A stretch of 18,471 nt of DNA from contig JADHXT010000023.1 of NCBI GenBank assembly GCA_016782825.1, positions 1-18,471 of the forward strand. Direction: 5' to 3'. Numbering within the stretch: the stretch's first letter is position 1; the number at the start of each line of letters is the position of its first letter. Positions 1-6,295 of the stretch are shown in pieces. The translations under genes were made by a program, and so were the position numbers. The notes under the pieces were generated by a model that was not told the DNA's origin, did no database searches, and saw only the letters and a program-made list of their open reading frames with translations. The stretch is from Candidatus Brocadiia bacterium. Its GTDB lineage: Bacteria; Planctomycetota; PUPC01; DSUN01.

Positions 1-378
1 GCCAGCCCGCGCCCCGAGCCCCGTTGTGGCCCGCGACGTTTGGCTTGGAACCGCCCGCAGATGGGCAAGTCATAGGCGGACGCCGGCAAGGTCGGAACCG
101 TGGACAGGGAGACTTCCCGCGCCGGGCGAAGCCGGGACGGCCCGAGCGACTGCCGACGTGGCGACACGGCATTGAGCCGGTGCCGCCGGGGATCTCTCCC
201 TCCACACTAGGGTGGCGCGCGCACCAAAAACGCTCTGGCCCGGCCCCCGTCCGAGGCCAGGAACCGCCAGAAGCATATATAGGGGAGTGTGTTACAGAGA
301 CGACGCGGCGCGCGAAAAAAAGTTGAATTGACGCTTTGGAGTCGCTTTGCGGACGCTCTGGTCCGAGCCAAGATCATC
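1..378. other. No recognisable gene (intergenic, left edge)
   Basis: Short open frames exist on both strands, but none gives a protein with a recognisable domain, signal sequence or convincing ribosome binding site. Their composition is the Arg/Pro/Gly-rich pattern expected from chance translation of GC-rich DNA. I see no tRNA cloverleaf. The segment continues into the repeat cluster at 379-832, so the whole of 1-973 is treated as non-coding. Confidence 0.55.
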
Positions 379-414
379 ACGAATGGCACGAATGAGACGA
401 ATCGGACGAATGAG
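379..414. repeat. Four tandem copies of a 9-bp repeat
   Basis: Four consecutive 9-bp units start at 379, 388, 397 and 406. They read ACGAATGGC, ACGAATGAG, ACGAATCGG and ACGAATGAG, so the ACGAAT core is invariant and only the last three bases vary. The array lies outside any gene, just left of the hairpin repeat cluster. No function can be assigned. Confidence 0.8.
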
Positions 415-435
415 AAGAGGGAGGAAGAGCAAGAC

Positions 436-469
436 GCGGGATGGGGACACCCCGCCCACACAGACCGCC
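436..469 (-). repeat. Copy 1 of a 34-bp intergenic repeat
   Basis: These 34 bases recur at 749-782 with one substitution (C to T at the 15th base). The left part forms an imperfect hairpin with arms starting GCGGG and ending CCCGC. Read on the minus strand, the motif contains GTGGGCGGG; related GTGGGCGG starts occur on the plus strand near 494, 578 and 889. This suggests a dispersed REP-like family present in both orientations. Confidence 0.75.
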
Positions 470-577
470 AGATGCAGGCGTGGGTCTGTCTTTGTGGGCG
501 GTGTGTCCACACGCCGCGTGGTGCAGGCGCCAAGCGCGGAAGAACACAGCCGAGGGCGGCTGTGCCACACGGAGATT

Positions 578-772
578 GTGGGCGGGGTCTCTGCGCCCCG
601 CGTCTTCGTCTTCCCCTCTCCCTCCGGGAGAGGTCGGCCGCCGCAGGCGGACGGGTGAGGGTGCCTGCGTTTCGCGCCCACGCCACCCGCAAGGAAAGGC
701 ACCCCCACCCCAACCCTCCCCCGACGGGAGAGGGGGCAAGACGAGGATGCGGGATGGGGACATCCCGCCCAC
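578..772. repeat. Imperfect long inverted repeat with nested hairpins (MITE/REP-like)
   Basis: The left arm (about 578-669) and the reverse complement of the right arm (about 696-772) run in the same order. Each starts GTGGGCGGG, then has a short GC hairpin, a CTCGTCTT-like or TTCGTCTT-like block, a CCTCTCCC block, a GGTGAGGG-like or GGGTGGGG-like block, and finally GGTGCCT. A perfect 8-bp stem sits inside the left arm (615-622 with 626-633, 3-nt loop). The arms differ by indels, so this is an old or composite element. No transposase is present in the window. Confidence 0.6.
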
Positions 773-782
773 ACAGACCGCC
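749..782 (-). repeat. Copy 2 of a 34-bp intergenic repeat
   Basis: This copy matches 436-469 at 33 of 34 positions. Its first 20 bases form a perfect 8-bp stem (GCGGGATG with CATCCCGC) around a GGGA loop. It overlaps the outer end of the right arm of the 578-772 inverted repeat, so the small repeat may form the tips of the larger element. Confidence 0.75.
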
Positions 783-787
783 TGAAG

Positions 788-832
788 GCGGGACTCCCAA
801 CAAGGCCAGAGCACGCACGTTCGGAGTCCCGC
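788..832. repeat. 10-bp perfect inverted repeat with 25-nt spacer
   Basis: GCGGGACTCC at 788-797 is the exact reverse complement of GGAGTCCCGC at 823-832. Imperfect similarity continues outward on both sides. It lies directly beside the 749-782 repeat and looks like another unit of the same intergenic hairpin cluster. A role as a terminator for something to the left cannot be excluded, but no T-run follows either arm. Confidence 0.6.
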
Positions 833-915
833 GTTCACACGGTCTTTTCTTGCCCCCGCCCCCCGAAACCCGAAACCACGCATCTTCGTGGGCGGGGCGG
901 CCACGCTCGGGCATG

Positions 916-952
916 ACAATGGCCGAGAAGCAGCGCGCTCCTCGGCCATTGT
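916..952 (-). terminator. Hairpin downstream of the ABC/DUF4340 operon
   Basis: A perfect 12-bp inverted repeat (ACAATGGCCGAG at 916-927, CTCGGCCATTGT at 941-952, 13-nt loop) begins 21 nt after the stop of the last operon gene at 974. The place and stem strength fit a transcription terminator or a 3'-end stabiliser. No run of T follows the stem on the minus strand, so a classical intrinsic terminator is not fully met. Confidence 0.5.
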
Positions 953-973
953 GTGTGGTGCGTTGCGTGCGGG

Positions 974-2395
974 CTACTTGGTGCGCTTGATGATGTGGAA
1001 GCCGAAGGGGGTTTCGACGACGCCGATGATCTCATTCACCTTGAGCTTCCACGCGGCGGCCTCGAAGTTCTCGTGCATCTTGCCCTTCTCGAAGGAGCCC
1101 AGGTCGCCGCCTTTGGTCTTGCTGGGGCCGTCGGAGTGCTTGGTGGCCAGGGCCGCGAAGTCGGCTCCGTCGGCCTTGGCATCCTTGAGGATCTTCTCGG
1201 CCAGCTTCTTGGCCTCGTCCTTGGTGCGGGTGACCTTGGCATCGGCACGCTCGGCGCCCTTGTGGGCGATGAGGATGTGGCTGGCGGAGATTTCCTTGGG
1301 CTCGTCGGGCTTCGGGATGTCCTCGATGAGGTCCTTGAGTGGCGCGCGCATCTTCTCGGCCTTCCAGCTCGAGACCTCGTAGGCCCAGCCCTTGTGCTTG
1401 GCCGTGAAGTCGGCGGCGCTGTCGGCGGCGGTGAGGAGGGCGTCCTTCTTCTCCAGCTCCTCCTTGGACGCATCCTTGCGGATGAGGCGGGCCTTCTCAA
1501 TGGCGGCCGGCGCGGGGCCTTGGGCAAGGATGCTCGCGTAGTGCTTGTCGGCCTTCTTGGCGAGGCGGAGGACGTAGGTGATGTGCTTCCCTGGCTTGAG
1601 CTGGCACGTGTAGGTGGCGTCCCATTTCACGTCGGCCTTGGCGAGGGGGGTCACCTCGGTGAAGGAGAGCCACGAGAGAGCGTCGAAGGTGGAATCGACG
1701 TCGGACTGCTTGGCCTGCTTGCCCTTGGGGATGCCCTGGAGCACGGCCTTGTCGTCCTTGCCGCGTGCGATGGTGTAGGCGCCATCCTTGAGCTGCACCT
1801 TCACCTGCTGCACGTCTTCCTTCTTGATGTTGACGATCTCGGTCGCCATGTAGCTCGTGGGCGACGTGGTGAGGTGGACGGTCTTCTCGCTGGCATACAC
1901 GGTGTCTTCGCCGACGAGGCGCACGTAGTTGCCACCGCCGCGGGCGGCGCTCTTGCCGACGATGAACGCCACGAGTGGCTTGGCCTCGCCTTCGGCCTTG
2001 GCGTCGCGGCTGAAGAACTGCACCCGCGTGGCGTCTTCCGCGTCTTCCTTCACGCCGAGCTCGGCATGGTTGGCGGCGTCGGTGGTCACCTTGTCGGCGA
2101 TGCGGATTTCGAGGCACTTGATGAGCAGCTCGTTGATCTTCTTGGTGTCGGCGGGGTAGTGGCTGCTTTCAGCGACGGTGTAGCCGCGAGCGCCCTGCAC
2201 GAGGCTCAGGGTCTTGTCCTTTCCCTTGAGGGCTATCTTGCCGACCTTTTCGAGGTCGATGCCCTGGATGAGCAGGGCTCCCTTCTCAAACTCGGTGCGC
2301 GGCGTGCGATCGACGCCGTAGAGCACCACCGTGACGACGGCCATCGCCAGGGCGACGACGGCGAGTATCGAGAGCTGTCGGGCGGTGACAGTCAT
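974..2395 (-). CDS. DUF4340-family envelope protein fused to a C-terminal parvulin (PpiC-type) peptidyl-prolyl isomerase
   Basis: The 473-residue product starts with one membrane segment (about residues 8-26) and then a long soluble region typical of DUF4340 proteins, which commonly follow GldG-like genes in Gld-type ABC operons. From about residue 368 to the end it switches to a parvulin domain. That domain shows the ASHILI strand with its conserved His, an alpha-helical Lys-rich segment, the GGDLGSF loop and the closing TPFGFHII motif with the second conserved His. The soluble part is therefore likely extracytoplasmic, tethered next to the ABC transporter, with prolyl isomerase activity. 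The ATG abuts the TAG of the upstream gene with no gap, so translation is probably coupled. The DUF4340 assignment rests on context and overall pattern; the parvulin assignment is firm. I know of no standard family description with this fusion. Confidence 0.85.
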   Translation of the reverse strand: MTVTARQLSILAVVALAMAVVTVVLYGVDRTPRTEFEKGALLIQGIDLEKVGKIALKGKDKTLSLVQGARGYTVAESSHYPADTKKINELLIKCLEIRIADKVTTDAANHAELGVKEDAEDATRVQFFSRDAKAEGEAKPLVAFIVGKSAARGGGNYVRLVGEDTVYASEKTVHLTTSPTSYMATEIVNIKKEDVQQVKVQLKDGAYTIARGKDDKAVLQGIPKGKQAKQSDVDSTFDALSWLSFTEVTPLAKADVKWDATYTCQLKPGKHITYVLRLAKKADKHYASILAQGPAPAAIEKARLIRKDASKEELEKKDALLTAADSAADFTAKHKGWAYEVSSWKAEKMRAPLKDLIEDIPKPDEPKEISASHILIAHKGAERADAKVTRTKDEAKKLAEKILKDAKADGADFAALATKHSDGPSKTKGGDLGSFEKGKMHENFEAAAWKLKVNEIIGVVETPFGFHIIKRTK

Positions 2396-4600
2396 CTAGT
2401 CAGCCCTCCGTGCAGCGTAGTGTTTGGCTCGGCCCCAGCGGAAGATGGCCAGGACAATGGCAATGAGCAGGATGATGGATGGAGCGGCCACCATGTTCCA
2501 CGTTTGGAGGCTGGCGCCGAGTGCTTCGACCTTCTCGCGGCGGGCGGCCTGGAGCTTGCGGAGTTCCTGGTTGGCCTTGCGGATTTCGGTTTCGAGCTTG
2601 CGTCGCTTCTCGAGCGCCGCGCTCTGGATCAGCTTGATGTTCTCCTTGGTGGCGGCGCCGCCAAGCTGCTCGAGTTCCTTCTCGAACTTGCCGATCTTGT
2701 CCTTCAGCGCCTTGATCTCGACGGCGGTGGCCTTGTCGGCCTCCTGCTCGATCTCGTCCACGCGGTCGAAGGGCCGGCTGTAGCGGCCGCGGGTGCGGAC
2801 CCCGATCAGCTCCTTGGAGCCCGCCAGGTAGTCGATCATGTTGAGGAGCAGCGGGGCATTGTCGCCCGCCTGGGCCATGCCGAAGAAGGTGCGCTGGTAG
2901 GCCAGCATGTCCGTGATGACGTCCACGTCGGCCACCACCATGACCATGGCGCCCTCGGCGGCCTCGGTGATGGGCTTGACGCGCGGCTTCTTGGCTTCCT
3001 CCTTGGGCTTCTCCTTGCTTGCCTCGGCCGGCTTCTTGGCCACCGGCGTCTTGGCTGCGGGGGCCTTCGGGGCGGGGGCCTTGGGCGGAGCCTTCGGGGC
3101 AACCGCCTTCGTGGCGGGAGCCTTGGGCACGACGGCCTTCTTGGCGGGCGCCGCGGCCTCGAGGGCGGCCTTGGGTGGTGCGACGGCGCCCTTCGGCGCG
3201 GCTTTGCCCTTGGCCGCCTTCTCGCCCTCAGGACCCGTGGGAGGCCCATCGCCGCCCTTGTCGTCGGCAGGGACCTCGATGCCGTCGGGGAAGTTGGTCT
3301 TGAACTTGCCCGTGATCAGGCAGCCCAGCATGACGGGCTCTGCCCCGTCGCCCACCTGGTCGCGAATCTTGTCGGGGTCGGGGAAGCGGAGGTCGAAGGG
3401 CGACGACGGCTTCCACGTATTGCCCGCCTTGCTCGTTTCGAGCAGCATCGTCACCTCGGTGCCCGCGCCGTCCACCTTGCTGAGCGCGCCCGCGAAGAGC
3501 ATGCGCAGCGAGTGGAGGTCGGCGGTGACGACCACGTCGGTACTCACGTTGGCGTCGCCGAGCCGCAGGTAGGCGGGGAACTTGCTGGGCCGCCGCGAGC
3601 GGTCCATCTGCGTGGTGACGGCCAGCGTGCGGTCGACGGCCACCGTGTCGGGGGCCATCTTCACGCCCCAGGCCTCGAGCAGGCTGTTGAGGTCCGACGA
3701 GCTCTTCTGCTGCATGGCCTGGAACTGGTTGCGCATGGGCGTCTGCGGGCGGTCGGCGAGGCAGTGGGGGTCGACGAAGACGATGAGCTTGCCGCCCTTC
3801 ATCACAAACTGGTCGATGGCGAAGCGTGTCTTCTCGTCCAGGTCCTTCGGGTGCACGACCAGGAGGAAGTCGATGTCCTCGGGGATGGCCGTGTCCTTGG
3901 CCTCGAGCTTGACGGGGGCCACCTCGTAGTGCTGCCTCAGTTGCTCCACGATGGCCCAGGGCGGCTCGGGGCTGCGGCCCTGCATCTGGAGCATCTGCCG
4001 CATGTAGGGCGACATGTCGGTGCCGAGGATGGGCACGTTGGCCAGCACGCCCACTTTCTTCTTCTCGCGCTGCATGAGCGCGCCGATGATCTTCGACACG
4101 TCGTACTCGACGAACTCCTGGCGGTCGGGCTCGAAGAACTCGATCACCTGGTCTTTGCCCAGCTCGGTGGTGGCCACCATGCCGAAGAAGAAGGCTTCGC
4201 TCTCGGAGAGCTGGAAGCGGCGGACGCCGTACTGAATGGCCTGTTCTTCCTGGTCGCTGAAGGGCCGCGGGTCGACCACCTCGAGGGTGAGCTTGCCGTT
4301 GCCTCGGGCCACATATTCGTCGAGCAGGTCGCGCACGTAGAGGAAATAGTTGTTCCAGAAGCGAATCTGCTCGGGGCCCTTGCGGGCAGCCACGCGGGAG
4401 TAGTAGAGCTTGAGCGTGATGGGCTGGTTGACCTTGGCCAGCAGGCTCTTGGTGCCGTCGGAGAGGGTGTAGAGCTTGTGCTCGGTGAGATCGGCGATGC
4501 GGCCGCGTCCCACCAGCGCGCTCGCGATGAAGATGCTGCACAGCGTGATGACGCCGATGAGGAGCACGGCCAGTGCGGAACGGAGGGTCGGATTCATCAT
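2396..4600 (-). CDS. GldG-like ABC transporter auxiliary protein with Pro/Ala/Lys-rich insert
   Basis: The 734-residue protein resembles the GldG / ABC_transp_aux group. It has an N-terminal membrane anchor (about residues 8-29), a large extracytoplasmic domain including the MKGGKLIVFVDPH segment usual for the family, and a C-terminal membrane helix (about 702-724) with a basic tail. Between about residues 450 and 540 lies a low-complexity Pro/Ala/Lys linker. A charged coiled coil follows (about 612-695) just before the last helix. The chosen start is the first ATG of an ATGATG pair; it overlaps the TGA of the permease gene by four bases, indicating translational coupling. A longer frame extends upstream to 5116 but only shadows the permease. 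In Bacteroidota, GldG partners GldF and GldA; here the transported substrate is unknown. Confidence 0.88.
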   Translation of the reverse strand: MMNPTLRSALAVLLIGVITLCSIFIASALVGRGRIADLTEHKLYTLSDGTKSLLAKVNQPITLKLYYSRVAARKGPEQIRFWNNYFLYVRDLLDEYVARGNGKLTLEVVDPRPFSDQEEQAIQYGVRRFQLSESEAFFFGMVATTELGKDQVIEFFEPDRQEFVEYDVSKIIGALMQREKKKVGVLANVPILGTDMSPYMRQMLQMQGRSPEPPWAIVEQLRQHYEVAPVKLEAKDTAIPEDIDFLLVVHPKDLDEKTRFAIDQFVMKGGKLIVFVDPHCLADRPQTPMRNQFQAMQQKSSSDLNSLLEAWGVKMAPDTVAVDRTLAVTTQMDRSRRPSKFPAYLRLGDANVSTDVVVTADLHSLRMLFAGALSKVDGAGTEVTMLLETSKAGNTWKPSSPFDLRFPDPDKIRDQVGDGAEPVMLGCLITGKFKTNFPDGIEVPADDKGGDGPPTGPEGEKAAKGKAAPKGAVAPPKAALEAAAPAKKAVVPKAPATKAVAPKAPPKAPAPKAPAAKTPVAKKPAEASKEKPKEEAKKPRVKPITEAAEGAMVMVVADVDVITDMLAYQRTFFGMAQAGDNAPLLLNMIDYLAGSKELIGVRTRGRYSRPFDRVDEIEQEADKATAVEIKALKDKIGKFEKELEQLGGAATKENIKLIQSAALEKRRKLETEIRKANQELRKLQAARREKVEALGASLQTWNMVAAPSIILLIAIVLAIFRWGRAKHYAARRAD

Positions 4601-5328
4601 GCACCCTTCCTTTCTTCCAGGAGCACGATGGTGGCCCAGAGCCATCCAGAGGAAAGCAGGAGGAAGAAGGCCAGATCGCGAAGCTGAAGCCGGCCGAGCT
4701 GGATGGACTCGAAGCGCGTCTGGAAGGAGATGAGCTCGAGCATGTTCGCGAGGCGGCTGGAGATGTGGGTGGCCACAAACTCCATCGCCTGGGGGCTGTC
4801 GGCGTAGAGGAACGCGCCGCAGGCCACCACGGAAAGGATGAATGCAATCACCTGGTTGCGGCTGAGGGCCGAGAAAAAGCTGCCGATGGCCAGGTAGGCG
4901 CCGGCCATCAGCACGCTGCCCAGGTAGCCCGTGGCGATGGGGCCGGGGTCCGCTTTGCCGAGGTACGACACCGTGAGGACCATGGGAAACGTGAGGGCCA
5001 GGGCGATGACGAGCACCGACCAGGCGGCGAAAAACTTCGCCAGCACCGCCTGCCCCGTGGTGACGGGCAGTGTGAAGAGGAACTCGATGGAGTTGCTGCG
5101 CCGTTCCTCGGCCCACAGCCGCATCGAGATGGCCGGCACCAGGAAAAGGAACAGCAGCGGCATGTTGCTGAAGAAGAGCCGCATCGAGGCCTCACGGCTC
5201 TCGAAAAAGCCCTTCGAGAAGGTGAGAAAGCTGCTGAAGAAGAGGAAGATCACCAGGAACACGTAGGCGATGGGCGTGGCGAAGTAGCTCTTGACCTCGC
5301 GCTTGAAGATGCTGGTGCAGGCGCTCAT
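4597..5328 (-). CDS. ABC-2 type permease, GldF-like
   Basis: The 243-residue integral membrane protein has about six hydrophobic segments (near residues 16-37, 58-70, 93-123, 133-153, 160-176 and 217-238). It carries the AEERRSNSIEFLFTLPV segment that ABC-2/GldF permeases use to contact the ATPase. Size and order match GldF-type permeases. The ATG overlaps the TGA of the ATPase gene by four bases (ATGA), and its own TGA overlaps the GldG-like start in the same way, so the three genes form one coupled unit. Expected role: the membrane channel of the transporter, with the GldG-like protein as its extracytoplasmic partner. Confidence 0.9.
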   Translation of the reverse strand: MSACTSIFKREVKSYFATPIAYVFLVIFLFFSSFLTFSKGFFESREASMRLFFSNMPLLFLFLVPAISMRLWAEERRSNSIEFLFTLPVTTGQAVLAKFFAAWSVLVIALALTFPMVLTVSYLGKADPGPIATGYLGSVLMAGAYLAIGSFFSALSRNQVIAFILSVVACGAFLYADSPQAMEFVATHISSRLANMLELISFQTRFESIQLGRLQLRDLAFFLLLSSGWLWATIVLLEERKGA

Positions 5329-6062
5329 GCGGCACCCCCTTTCGCCGCCTTGCCGCGCGTGGTGAGCTTGCGGAACACCTCGTCGAGGGTGCCGCCCTCT
5401 TTCTCACGCACGGCGCTCGGCGTGGTGTCGGTGAGCACGCGGCCGCGGGCAATGATGATGATGCGATTGCACACGGCCTCCACCTCCTCGAGGATGTGGG
5501 TGGAGATGATGATGCACTTCTCGCTGGCGAGTTCCTTGATGAGGTTTCGCACTTCGTGCTTCTGGTTGGGGTCGAGTCCGTCGGTAGGCTCGTCCAGGAT
5601 GAGCACCTTGGGGTCGTGCACCAGTGCCTGTGCGAGGCCGAGGCGGCGGCGGTAGCCCTTGGACAGCGTGCCGATGGGCTGGTGCATCACGGAGTCCAGC
5701 GCACACGTTTGGGTTACCTTGTCGATGGCGTCGCGGCGCCGCGCGCCGCCGATGCCGCGCGCTTCACACACGAAGCGCAGAAACGCCTCGGGCACCATTT
5801 CCTCGTAGGCGGGCGCGTTCTCGGGCAGGTAGCCGATGGCCCGGCGGACGGCCACGGGGTCCCGCACGATGTCGTGCCCGTCCACCGTGGCGGCGCCACC
5901 ATCGGGCGGCAGGAAACAGCTCAGCATCTTCATCGTGGTGGACTTGCCGGCGCCGTTGGGGCCGAGGAACCCCAGCACGTCGCCCAGTGCCACCTCGAAG
6001 GAGACGCCGTCCACCGCCACGATCGGCCCGAAGGCCTTGCGTAGCTCTTGAACCTGGATCAT
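5325..6062 (-). CDS. ABC transporter ATP-binding protein, GldA-like
   Basis: The 245-residue ATPase has all expected motifs: Walker A GPNGAGKST (34-42), a Q-loop region reading GYLPENAPAYEEM as in GldA-type ATPases, the signature LSKGYRRRLGLAQ (133-145), Walker B VLILDEPT (153-160) with a D-loop, and the switch His in STHILEE (His189). It powers the permease encoded directly downstream. The ATG at 6062 was chosen because GAGGAG lies 7-8 bases upstream on the minus strand and the MIQVQELRKAFG start is the usual family N-terminus. The frame stays open upstream to 7493, but that extension crosses the promoter and an unrelated gene. It is the first gene of the operon. Confidence 0.94.
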   Translation of the reverse strand: MIQVQELRKAFGPIVAVDGVSFEVALGDVLGFLGPNGAGKSTTMKMLSCFLPPDGGAATVDGHDIVRDPVAVRRAIGYLPENAPAYEEMVPEAFLRFVCEARGIGGARRRDAIDKVTQTCALDSVMHQPIGTLSKGYRRRLGLAQALVHDPKVLILDEPTDGLDPNQKHEVRNLIKELASEKCIIISTHILEEVEAVCNRIIIIARGRVLTDTTPSAVREKEGGTLDEVFRKLTTRGKAAKGGAA

Positions 6063-6071
6063 GCACGGTCT

Positions 6072-6085
6072 CCTCACATGTGAGG
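6072..6085 (-). promoter_or_regulatory. 14-bp perfect palindrome overlapping the ABC operon ribosome binding site
   Basis: CCTCACATGTGAGG reads the same on both strands. It starts 10 bases before the ATPase start codon and contains part of the GAGGAG ribosome binding site. As DNA it could be a dimeric repressor site in the leader; as RNA it could form a 5-bp stem with a CATG loop that partly hides the ribosome binding site. The palindrome is certain; a function is inferred. Confidence 0.45.
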
Positions 6086-6219
6086 CCCAACGTTTATCCT
6101 GGAGCGGGCAATCACGACCTGTCGGCCGAAGGCCGCGAGCAGCATTCCTGACAATCACGAGCCGCACGGACGTTGCCCATACAGCCAGCGTCGCTATTCC
6201 AGTTTCTCGTCTTCCCGCT

Positions 6220-6247
6220 ATTATACCTTCTGCCCCACGGCAGTCAA
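6220..6247 (-). promoter_or_regulatory. Sigma70-type promoter of the ABC operon
   Basis: On the minus strand, TTGACT (6247-6242) is followed by a 16-bp spacer and a perfect TATAAT (6225-6220). Transcription would start near 6213, giving a 5' leader of about 150 nt before the ATPase gene. The surrounding DNA is GC-rich, so an exact -10 box here stands out. Confidence 0.75.
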
Positions 6248-6295
6248 GGCCGGCTGAGGGGCGACACATGGTGGCGAACGGAATCCGAGCGGCCA

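Larger units (their letters stand above)
6063..6295. other. Intergenic region with ABC operon promoter and leader
   Basis: This 233-bp stretch separates the glycoside hydrolase stop at 6296 from the ATPase start. Both genes lie on the minus strand. It holds the promoter at 6220-6247, a predicted leader of about 150 nt, a small GC hairpin with a TTC loop near 6130, and the palindrome at 6072-6085. I found no convincing terminator for the glycoside hydrolase operon, so some read-through into the ABC operon is possible. Confidence 0.6.

Noticed and set aside
436..832. A CRISPR array in the repeat cluster
   Set aside because: Repeat spacing is irregular, units occur in both orientations, and no cas gene is present.
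289..990. Several overlapping frames of 100-235 codons in the left 1 kb
   Set aside because: They run through hairpin repeats and give low-complexity Arg/Pro/Gly sequences in all frames; no ribosome binding site or domain supports any of them.
2960..3250. A frameshift or assembly error at the Pro/Ala/Lys stretch of the GldG-like gene
   Set aside because: The frame is continuous through the stretch and conserved-looking sequence resumes on its far side, so it is an in-frame linker.
953..4687. A plus-strand open frame of 1244 codons across the DUF4340 and GldG-like genes
   Set aside because: It is the antisense shadow of two genes with clear domains. Its Leu/Gly/His/Asp-rich sequence with no domain is typical of reverse reading of GC-rich coding DNA.
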